A DNA stretch of 12,188 nucleotides from Archaeoglobi archaeon. Lineage in GTDB: Archaea; Halobacteriota; Archaeoglobi; Archaeoglobales; Archaeoglobaceae. The DNA is taken from assembly GCA_004347865.1 (NCBI GenBank), contig QNUZ01000041.1, positions 1-12,188 on the forward strand. The letters are read 5' to 3'. Position 1 is the stretch's first letter; the number at the start of each line of letters is the position of its first letter. Under the pieces are notes generated by a model, which did no database searches, was not told the origin of the DNA, and was given only the letters and a program-made list of their open reading frames with translations. This document shows, in pieces, positions 6,138-11,949 of the stretch. Made by a program: the position numbers and the translations under genes.

Positions 6138-7714
6138 AGGCCCTTATACTAGACGGCTACGTTGACGAGCCTTCCTGTTTGGGTGTTCCTCCTTTTGTTT
6201 CTCCTTATCCGAGGTTCGTCAGCGGAGTTCTGAAGGCGGCCAAAATTCCTGCACTCTATACAACGATCGACAACTTCAGAGAAAACCGCAATCTCAGGGA
6301 AAAAACAAAGAGCTTTGACTACCTCTTCATTATTGCAGGTATAGCTGTTCCCGGGAACTACATCGGAGGAAAGCCCCTAAGCAAAAAAGAGATATTTGGA
6401 CTTAATCTGGCGAAGAAAAACGTGCTGATGGGTCCGATGTTCCTGGAACTTTCAAAAGAGGACTTCTATAGACTCGAGGATGCGTCGATCGAAGCCATCG
6501 AGTTCCCATTCGAAAGAAAGTTCTGCGAGCTCTTTGGCCTTGAATTCGATCTCGATAAATTCCTGATAGCCGGTGCGGATGTGGTAAAACAGCATCCAGA
6601 TTTTCCAAACATTATTTGCGAGATAGAAACCTACAGAGGTTGTTACTGGGGTAAGTGTTCTTTCTGCATCGAGAGGTTTCAAAGATTGCAAATTAGGGAT
6701 CCAGAGAACGTGGTTGCAGAGATTAGGGCCCTTTACGACGCTGGAGTTAGGCATTTCCGCATAGGAAAACAGACGGACTTCTTCACATACTTAGCCGACT
6801 TTGACTACGAATTCCCAAAACCAAATCCAGAGGCCTTGAAACAGTTCCACAGGGCGATCTGGGAAAAATGCCCGAAAATAAAAACGCTTCATTTAGACAA
6901 CGTGAATCCAAAAACGATCGCAGAATATCCCGAAGAATCAAAGGAAATAATCAAGACAATTGCGATATATCAAACTCCAGGAAACGTTGCAGCTTTTGGG
7001 CTAGAAAGTGCAGACGAGGTTGTTATTAGAAAAAACACCCTCTGCGCAACAGCCGAAGAGGTCATGTTTGCCGTTGAGCTCATGAACAGATTCGGCCGGG
7101 CTGTTGGTTACAACGGTCTGCCGATCTTGCTTCCCGGGCTTAATTTCGTTATTGGCCTGAAGGGGGAAACCAGAGAAACTTTCGAGAGAAATTTCGAGTT
7201 TCTTAAAGAACTGCTGGACAGAGATCTGCTCTTGCGCAGGATCAACATAAGGCAGGTGAAGATCTTTCCAGGCACCCCAATGGAAAAAGAGGGTTACAGG
7301 AGGCTTCTCAAGCACAAGAGATACTTCAATGCCTTCAAGAAAAGAGTAAGAGAGGAAATCGACAATCCCATGCTCCGGAGGATTCTGCCAAAATACAGGA
7401 AGCTTACGGATTTGAGGGTTGAAATTGAGGGCAAAATCAGCTTTGCAAGGCAGATTGCAACTTATCCGATCCTCGTAGGGCTGGTCGGGGAATACAAAAA
7501 GGGCACCTTCCTTGATGCAAGGGTTGTCGACTACGGTTACAGAAGCGTAACGGCTGTTGAGAGCCCTCTGAACGTCAATGAAGCAAAGGCAGAACAGCTA
7601 AAAGCTCTGATCGGATCAAAAGCTGCCGAAATAATTAAAAAAAGACCCTTCAAAGACATAGATGAAGTCGAGCAGATAGCTGATGATGCAAAATTGCTTT
7701 TCTTCGTAAAATAA
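6134..7714 (+). CDS. Radical SAM protein with C-terminal helix-hairpin-helix (COG1031-like), function unknown
   Basis: A 526-residue iron-sulfur enzyme. The N-terminal ~155 residues (GYVDEPSCLGVPPFVSPYPR) resemble the Rossmann-like front of cobalamin-type radical SAM proteins, but no cobalamin motif is evident. The cluster motif RGCYWGKCSFC uses C170, C175 and C178, i.e. CX4CX2C, one residue longer than the classic CX3CX2C; the codons (6641 onward) are unambiguous. The barrel continues with AAFGLESADE, a typical SAM-binding GxxES stretch, and NFVIGLKGETRETFERN. Residues ~473-515 (SPLNVNEAKAEQLKALIG) form a ComEA-like helix-hairpin-helix, suggesting nucleic-acid contact. The architecture matches the archaeal family described as radical SAM with C-terminal HhH. 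It is translationally coupled to the nucleotidyltransferase gene by a 4-nt overlap. The reaction is unknown. Confidence 0.82.
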   Translation: MKALILDGYVDEPSCLGVPPFVSPYPRFVSGVLKAAKIPALYTTIDNFRENRNLREKTKSFDYLFIIAGIAVPGNYIGGKPLSKKEIFGLNLAKKNVLMGPMFLELSKEDFYRLEDASIEAIEFPFERKFCELFGLEFDLDKFLIAGADVVKQHPDFPNIICEIETYRGCYWGKCSFCIERFQRLQIRDPENVVAEIRALYDAGVRHFRIGKQTDFFTYLADFDYEFPKPNPEALKQFHRAIWEKCPKIKTLHLDNVNPKTIAEYPEESKEIIKTIAIYQTPGNVAAFGLESADEVVIRKNTLCATAEEVMFAVELMNRFGRAVGYNGLPILLPGLNFVIGLKGETRETFERNFEFLKELLDRDLLLRRINIRQVKIFPGTPMEKEGYRRLLKHKRYFNAFKKRVREEIDNPMLRRILPKYRKLTDLRVEIEGKISFARQIATYPILVGLVGEYKKGTFLDARVVDYGYRSVTAVESPLNVNEAKAEQLKALIGSKAAEIIKKRPFKDIDEVEQIADDAKLLFFVK

Positions 7715-7788
7715 TAAGAAGAGAATCGCACAATAAGTTCGAGGATATCATTAAAACATAAATAAAAAAAATGGTAAATCGAAAAAGC

Positions 7789-7823
7789 TATAAATGGGGA
7801 GATTGATTAAAGAGAAGGTGATC
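7789..7823 (+). promoter_or_regulatory. TATA box and Shine-Dalgarno of orc1/cdc6
   Basis: TATAAAT at 7789-7795 is centred 34 nt before the ATG, so transcription would begin near 7817. AGGTGATC at 7816-7823 matches the 16S anti-Shine-Dalgarno and ends 2 nt from the ATG at 7826, implying a very short leader. The rest of the 111-nt gap (7715-7788) is A/T-rich with no recognisable origin box. Confidence 0.55.
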
Positions 7824-7825
7824 AA

Positions 7826-9055
7826 ATGAATTTATTCGATAATATTCTCAACAGCACAAGTATATTTAAAAATAGAGATGTTCTAAGGCATAGCTATACA
7901 CCTGAAAGCTTGCCACACCGTGAAGAGCAGATTCAGCAACTGGTAGAACTCCTTTCGCCCCTAATAAAGGGGGGGACACCCTCAAACATCTTCATCTATG
8001 GTAAAACAGGAACGGGGAAAACGGCCACAGTAAAGTTCGTAATAAAAAATCTCGAGGATATCAGCAACAAGATGGGGGCCAACGTTTTGGTACTTTACCT
8101 AAATTGCGAGATAATAGACACTGCCTACAGGGTTCTCGCAAGTGTTGCAAGAAAACTCGGGAAAAATGTACCGATGACAGGCTGGCCAACCGATCAAGTC
8201 TACGAAGAGGTGAAAAACGTTCTTGAAACCAAGAGATTCAAGATGGTTATAGTTCTTGACGAAATCGATAAACTCGTCAAAAGGGCCGAAGAAGCCCTCT
8301 ACAGCCTTACAAGGATAAATTCGGACCTCGAAAATGCAAGGGTTTCCCTGATCGGTATATCCAACAATCTCAAATTCAAGAGCTTTTTAGACGCGAGAAT
8401 TCTCAGCTCTCTCAGCGAAGAAGAGCTCGTTTTTCCGCCTTACAATGCAGAACAGCTTGAGGATATTCTGAAACAAAGAGCGGAACTCGCATTCAACGAG
8501 GGGGCTTTGGAGGAGGGGGTGATCCAGTACTGCAGCGCCATAGCTGCCCAGGAGAACGGAGATGCAAGAAAAGCGCTGGATCTACTCAGGGTCAGCGCTG
8601 AAATAGCGGAAAGGGAAAAAGACACAAAGGTCAGGATAAAGCACGTTAGAAAAGCCTTAAAAAAGATAGAAACGGACTACATGATAGAAACCGTTCGAAC
8701 CTTGCCGCTGCACACTAAAATACTTCTCTACAGCATGGCCCTCCTTGCGGAGAGTTCAGACAAGTTTACCACTGGCGAGGTGTACTGCGTATACAAAAAG
8801 CTATGCGGAAAGGTTTGCATTGAGGCTTTAACCCAGCGCAGGATTAGCGATTTGCTGTCAGAACTAGATTCGCTGGGAATAATAAATTCCATAGTGGTTT
8901 CAAAGGGCAGATACGGAAGGACGAGGGAGATAAAAATAGACTCGGATACTGAAGCGCTAAAAAAGGCTCTAGAGGAGGATTACAGATTACAGGATCTCAA
9001 AAAGTTTGAGGAGGAGACAAGAAAACTTATAAAACTGGGCTCATTTGAGCTTTGA
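7826..9055 (+). CDS. cdc6: Orc1/Cdc6 replication initiator
   Basis: A 409-residue AAA+ protein that binds origin boxes and recruits the MCM helicase. The order of motifs is: N-terminal LPHREEQIQQL (29-39), Walker A GKTGTGKT (59-66), Walker B VIVLDEID (141-148), sensor 1 GISNN (177-181), then FPPYNAEQLEDIL typical of archaeal Orc1, and sensor 2 GDARKALDLL with R248. Residues ~300-395 are the winged-helix DNA-binding domain (LPLHTKILLYSMAL; SKGRYGRTREIKID). The length and the intact ATPase motifs suit a functional Orc1-type paralogue. Which paralogue it is cannot be decided here. It has its own promoter and a Shine-Dalgarno. A TRAM-domain gene follows after 71 nt with a promoter of its own. Confidence 0.95.
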   Translation: MNLFDNILNSTSIFKNRDVLRHSYTPESLPHREEQIQQLVELLSPLIKGGTPSNIFIYGKTGTGKTATVKFVIKNLEDISNKMGANVLVLYLNCEIIDTAYRVLASVARKLGKNVPMTGWPTDQVYEEVKNVLETKRFKMVIVLDEIDKLVKRAEEALYSLTRINSDLENARVSLIGISNNLKFKSFLDARILSSLSEEELVFPPYNAEQLEDILKQRAELAFNEGALEEGVIQYCSAIAAQENGDARKALDLLRVSAEIAEREKDTKVRIKHVRKALKKIETDYMIETVRTLPLHTKILLYSMALLAESSDKFTTGEVYCVYKKLCGKVCIEALTQRRISDLLSELDSLGIINSIVVSKGRYGRTREIKIDSDTEALKKALEEDYRLQDLKKFEEETRKLIKLGSFEL

Positions 9056-9075
9056 CCTTTTGGTTTGTAGAAAGG

Positions 9076-9083
9076 TTTAAATA
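9076..9083 (+). promoter_or_regulatory. TATA box of the TRAM-domain gene
   Basis: TTTAAATA lies just after the cdc6 stop. A start about 26 nt downstream (~9106) leaves a ~20-nt leader carrying the ribosome-binding site GAGGTG at 9115-9120. Confidence 0.6.
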
Positions 9084-9126
9084 TTTCCATGCAGAAATCG
9101 ATAAAATCGAAGGTGAGGTGTTAGAT

Positions 9127-9327
9127 TTGAAAGAATTTGGAAGGCCACCGGTAAAAGTCGGAGACGTAAGAGAAGTAAGGATTGAAGCTGTGGGTAGCGA
9201 AGGAGACGGAATAGCAAAGATAGATGGATTCGTGGTTTTCGTCCCTGGAGCTAAAATGAACGACAGCGTTAAGATAAGAATAACCAAGGTTCTTAAGAAA
9301 TACGGTTTCGCCGAAATCGTCGAGTGA
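9127..9327 (+). CDS. Free-standing TRAM-domain RNA-binding protein
   Basis: A 66-residue protein that is essentially one TRAM domain, a small OB-like beta-barrel that binds RNA. Key residues are PPVKVGDVREVRIEAVGSEG, DGIAKIDGFVVFVPGA and the C-terminal KKYGFAEIVE, the standard archaeal TRAM pattern. Stand-alone archaeal TRAM proteins have been described as RNA chaperones with a cold-shock role, so that function is the best guess. I place the start at the TTG at 9127-9129. GAGGTG lies 6 nt before it and the TATA box at 9076 would start the RNA near 9106. The in-frame codon at 9052 lies upstream of that promoter, and GTG at 9118 falls inside the ribosome-binding site. The stop abuts the stop of the convergent regulator gene with no base between. 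Confidence 0.85.
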   Translation: MKEFGRPPVKVGDVREVRIEAVGSEGDGIAKIDGFVVFVPGAKMNDSVKIRITKVLKKYGFAEIVE

Positions 9328-9627
9328 TTAGAGATTTTTAACTAATTCCTCGATCTGAGCCACTAGTCCTTTTATTTTTTCAACTTGGGTTTTTAACTGT
9401 TCAATCTTGTCATACCCCTCATCCCTGACCATTGCACCATACTGTGTTGGCACAATGATTCCGGATTGCTCGAGTACACGGAGAGAGTAACGAACCCTGT
9501 GTTTCGGCATATTAAGCATATCGGAGAGCTTGAATATGCCTATAGGTTGCTTTTCCATCACTGCTTTCAAGACTTCCAAATGCCTGACAACGATCTCGGC
9601 TTCCGACATCAACTTGTTGAATACCAT
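9328..9627 (-). CDS. Small winged-helix regulator with C-terminal coiled coil
   Basis: A 99-residue protein. Residues ~10-65 form a winged helix: LEVLKAVMEKQPIGIFKLSDML, recognition helix MPKHRVRYSLRVLEQSG, then IIVPTQYGAMV. Residues ~72-98 (KIEQLKTQVEKIKGLVAQIEELVKNL is the core) have a heptad pattern typical of a dimerising coiled coil. It resembles small, widely conserved euryarchaeal regulators of unknown target. The ATG at 9627 is used because a TATA box lies 25 nt upstream. The alternative ATG at 9609 would then need an 18-nt leader without a Shine-Dalgarno. It converges on the TRAM gene without any gap, so both transcripts must terminate inside or beyond the opposite gene. Confidence 0.78.
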   Translation of the reverse strand: MVFNKLMSEAEIVVRHLEVLKAVMEKQPIGIFKLSDMLNMPKHRVRYSLRVLEQSGIIVPTQYGAMVRDEGYDKIEQLKTQVEKIKGLVAQIEELVKNL

Positions 9628-9647
9628 GACAATAATTATTATTCTAA

Positions 9648-9656
9648 GCTTATAAG
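9648..9656 (-). promoter_or_regulatory. TATA box of the coiled-coil winged-helix regulator gene
   Basis: CTTATAAGC on the minus strand is centred about 25 nt from the ATG at 9627, indicating a leaderless start. Confidence 0.55.
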
Positions 9657-9671
9657 AGTTATGCTACCATA

Positions 9672-9690
9672 CGGAAGATCGGATTTTCCG
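9672..9690. promoter_or_regulatory. Imperfect palindrome upstream of the regulator promoter
   Basis: CGGAAGA - TCGGA - TTTTCCG is an inverted repeat with 7-nt arms and one mismatch, lying 16-34 nt upstream of the TATA box at 9648-9656. It could be an operator for that winged-helix protein or an activator site. There is no direct evidence of binding. Confidence 0.3.
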
Positions 9691-9712
9691 GATGAGTAGA
9701 GGGTCTCCAAAA

Positions 9713-9720
9713 TTATAAAA
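9713..9720 (+). promoter_or_regulatory. TATA box facing the solo IS right end
   Basis: TTATAAAA preceded by the BRE-like CCAAAA would start an RNA near 9740, at the foot of the first hairpin of the solo element end. No protein-coding gene follows on this strand before thiI, so any product should be noncoding. Confidence 0.4.
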
Positions 9721-9736
9721 ATGGGTGCCCAGAAAA

Positions 9737-9826
9737 CCCAGAGCTTTAGCTCCGGGAGATGAGGGGAAGGGCGTAAAGCATCCCTTAACGCCGGAAGCTC
9801 CCGACTGAAGTCGGGGAGTAGCTCAC
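9737..9826 (+). mobile_element. Solo IS200/IS605-type right end with guide-RNA-like hairpins
   Basis: Positions 9752-9826 are 69/75 identical, without gaps, to the reverse complement of 11908-11982, the end of the tnpB element at the right edge. No transposase or tnpB gene is attached. Three hairpins can be drawn: CCC-A-GAGC-TTTA-GCTC-C-GGG (9737-9756), GGCGTAAAG with CTTAACGCC (9770-9792, one mismatch), and CTCCCGACT-GA-AGTCGGGGAG (9798-9818, one bulge). In TnpB systems this end is transcribed as the omega RNA scaffold, with the guide taken from the flank. The flank here (from 9827) is antisense to the last codons of the isomerase gene. The remnant frame stops at the TGA in the third hairpin loop. 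Confidence 0.65.
9752..9826 (+). repeat. 75-nt inverted-repeat pair, copy A
   Basis: This pairs with 11908-11982 on the minus strand at 69/75 identity and equal length. The repeats enclose exactly the isomerase and thiI genes, with both stop codons lying inside repeat sequence. Confidence 0.85.
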
Positions 9827-10758
9827 TCGTAATGCTCTGAATCAAACCTAAGCTCTTCTCGGCTTATCTCGGTGTATCCGAGTCTGTCCTTTATAACCAG
9901 ATAGGCCATCTCGGGCGGAATGGCGCCTATTTCAGTTATTATGACATCGATGTAATCCCTCGGCGTCACGTCGAAGGCGGGGTTTCTGACCTTTACCCCA
10001 AGTTCTAGAAGCTCCTTTGGAGCAACTTCTTCAGCCGATCTTTCCTCGATTAAAACCAGCTCGCCAAAAATTGTCTTTGGACTGAACTTGAAGGTCTCAG
10101 CGGCGACTATAAAAGGCACCCTTGCTTCTTTAGCACAGAGTGCCACCTGAGATGTTCCTATCTTGTTCACCAGCGCTCCATTCGCCGTGATTGTGTCCGC
10201 ACCAACGATTACGCAGTCAACCTCGCTGATAAAGTATCTCACTGCAGAGTCCACTATCAGTGTCACCTCTATTCCCGCCTCCCTCAGCTGTCTGGCGGTT
10301 ATATGCCCTTGCCATCTGGGTCTGGACTCTGTAGCAAAAACTTCAATCCTTTTTCCGGCTTCATGGGCCCTCTTTATCACAGCTATCGCTGCGGATGAGT
10401 TGCAGTGTGTTAGGATTGTTGAACCATCCTTTATTCTCCTCTCCCCTATTTCAGCGATTTTTCTCTGCGCGCTGTCCACCCATCCGATGAACTCCTCGGC
10501 CCTTCTAATAAGACTGGCCCTTTTCTCCTCTGGCGTACTGCCTGTATACCGCATTATGTAGTTAATCGCATTGTACAGGCTCACCGCGGTGGGACGGGTG
10601 TTCAGGAGGATCTGCGAGGCTTTCATCATTTCCTCATCAAAGTTATCCCTGACCTTTAACGCATGCTCCTTCATAACTTCGGCGGCAAACTTTGCAATTC
10701 TAGAAGCTCCCCGAATTTCCATCGACTTTATCTTCTCCGCTGCACTCAGGAGATCCAT
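9823..10758 (-). CDS. Ribose-1,5-bisphosphate isomerase (eIF2B-like fold)
   Basis: A 311-residue enzyme that converts ribose 1,5-bisphosphate to ribulose 1,5-bisphosphate, between AMP phosphorylase and type III RubisCO in the archaeal AMP pathway. Visible are RGASRIAKFAAE (16-27), TRPTAVSLYNAINY (54-67), THCNSSAAI with C119, GADTITANGALVNKIGTSQ with D188, and the C-terminal NPAFDVTPRDYIDVIITEIG. C119 and D188 are 69 residues apart, as are catalytic Cys133 and Asp202 of the Thermococcus kodakarensis enzyme. A translation-factor eIF2B subunit is the common misannotation. The start is set by a TATA box 24.5 nt upstream that is shared with thiI. The TGA stop (9823-9825) lies within the conserved end of the solo IS copy, so the original last residues may have been lost or replaced. 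Confidence 0.92.
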   Translation of the reverse strand: MDLLSAAEKIKSMEIRGASRIAKFAAEVMKEHALKVRDNFDEEMMKASQILLNTRPTAVSLYNAINYIMRYTGSTPEEKRASLIRRAEEFIGWVDSAQRKIAEIGERRIKDGSTILTHCNSSAAIAVIKRAHEAGKRIEVFATESRPRWQGHITARQLREAGIEVTLIVDSAVRYFISEVDCVIVGADTITANGALVNKIGTSQVALCAKEARVPFIVAAETFKFSPKTIFGELVLIEERSAEEVAPKELLELGVKVRNPAFDVTPRDYIDVIITEIGAIPPEMAYLVIKDRLGYTEISREELRFDSEHYE

Positions 10759-10778
10759 GCCGGGATTCTGTAGAACTC

Positions 10779-10786
10779 TTTAAATA
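10779..10786. promoter_or_regulatory. Single TATA box shared by two divergent leaderless genes
   Basis: TTTAAATA is the only TATA-like element in the 48-nt gap. Its centre (10782.5) lies exactly midway between the isomerase ATG (10758) and the thiI GTG (10807), 24.5 nt from each. Neither start has a Shine-Dalgarno sequence. Confidence 0.65.
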
Positions 10787-10806
10787 TCTTTGCGGTCACT
10801 CTTTTT

Positions 10807-11949
10807 GTGGATATCTGCATTGTACACTACGGAGAGATAGGGACCAAGGGTAAAAACCGGGCTTTTTTCGAGAAGAAGCTGGTGGAGAACATAAGCAGAT
10901 TTGCCAAGGCGAAAAGGAGGTTTGGCTGGATCGAGGTTGAGTATTACGAGGGTATAGAGGAAAAGCTAAGAAAAACCCCTGGAATAAGATATTTCGGGGT
11001 TGGCTACAAGACTGACCTCGATATGTCCGCAATTAAGTCCGCCGTTCTCAAAGCGCTGCCAGAAAAATTTGAGAGTTTCAAAATTTCGGCTTCCAGAAGG
11101 AATAAGAAATTTCCGCTCAATTCAATAGAGATCAACAGAGAACTGGGAAGAGCTGTCGTGGAGACTACAGGAAAAAAGGTCGATCTGGAAAATCCCGACG
11201 TTACCGTCTGGGTCGAAATCTGTGAGAACTTCGCCCTAGTTTACTCGAAAAGAATCGAGGGAATTGGAGGGCTACCGGTTGGATGCGCGGGTAGAGTTGT
11301 CTCGCTGGTTTCGGGTGGAATAGACAGCCCCGTGGCGAGCTTTTTGGCGATGAAGAGGGGCTGTGAGGCTGTTCTGGTTCACTTCTTTAACAGAACTCTG
11401 CACTCGGCAGAAGTTAGGAAAAAAATCGTAATGCTTGCCGAGAAGCTCGCGGAATATCAGGGGAGTATCAAGCTCTACATGATACCGTTTGAGGAAGTGC
11501 AGATGGAAATAATTCGAATAGTGCCACCCAAGCTCAGAATGGTTGTCTACAGAAGAAGCATGATGAGGATGGCAAACATGATAGCTGAAAAGGAGAGAGC
11601 CAAGGCGATAGTGACTGGAGACAACATATCCCAGGTTGCGAGCCAGACACTTGACAATTTGAATGTCATATATGCCGCATCAAAGCTAGCTGTTCTCCCG
11701 CCGCTGCTGGGATTCGATAAAGAGGAGATTGTGGGGCTTGCAAAGAAGATAGGAACTTACGAGATCTCCATTCTCCCCTACGAAGACTGCTGCTCCCTGA
11801 TGGTTGCTAAACACCCAGAAACAAGAGCCAGAAAGGAAATCATTGAGGAGTTCGAGGAATTTGAGGAACTGGAAAAGTCGGCGGTCGAAAAAGGAGAAAC
11901 AGTTGAGGTGAGCTGCTCCACGACTGAAGTCGGGAGCTTCCGGCGTTAA
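10807..11949 (+). CDS. thiI: ThiI, tRNA 4-thiouridine synthetase, with an IS-derived C-terminal tail
   Basis: A 380-residue enzyme that adenylates and thiolates U8 of tRNA and may also serve thiamine synthesis. The N-terminal part begins with [19 protein letters not shown] (4-22), followed by a THUMP domain to ~155. The PP-loop is SGGIDS at 169-174. Near the end are [17 protein letters not shown] (269-285) and the family signature [15 protein letters not shown] (326-340). The rhodanese domain of bacterial ThiI is absent, as is usual in archaea. The start is GTG at 10807, 24.5 nt from the TATA box. Codons from 368 on ([13 protein letters not shown]) and the TAA come from the transposon end at 11908, so the natural C-terminus is replaced after ~367 residues. 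The catalytic core is intact and activity is likely. Confidence 0.93.
   Translation: MDICIVHYGEIGTKGKNRAFFEKKLVENISRFAKAKRRFGWIEVEYYEGIEEKLRKTPGIRYFGVGYKTDLDMSAIKSAVLKALPEKFESFKISASRRNKKFPLNSIEINRELGRAVVETTGKKVDLENPDVTVWVEICENFALVYSKRIEGIGGLPVGCAGRVVSLVSGGIDSPVASFLAMKRGCEAVLVHFFNRTLHSAEVRKKIVMLAEKLAEYQGSIKLYMIPFEEVQMEIIRIVPPKLRMVVYRRSMMRMANMIAEKERAKAIVTGDNISQVASQTLDNLNVIYAASKLAVLPPLLGFDKEEIVGLAKKIGTYEISILPYEDCCSLMVAKHPETRARKEIIEEFEEFEELEKSAVEKGETVEVSCSTTEVGSFRR

Noticed and set aside
7715..7825. Possible replication origin next to orc1/cdc6
   Set aside because: The gap is only 111 nt and A/T-rich, but I find no repeated or inverted origin-recognition-box-like G-rich motif. Promoter elements explain the visible signals. 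A GC-skew plot and an ORB search over a larger region would decide.
9639..9845. 68-codon minus-strand frame across the solo IS end
   Set aside because: It runs across IS hairpins and promoter elements, shows no domain, and overlaps the end of the isomerase gene. It is explained as noncoding element sequence.
9823..10758. Calling the isomerase a translation initiation factor eIF2B subunit
   Set aside because: The active-site Cys/Asp pair and the RGASRIA motif match ribose-1,5-bisphosphate isomerases rather than the regulatory eIF2B subunits.
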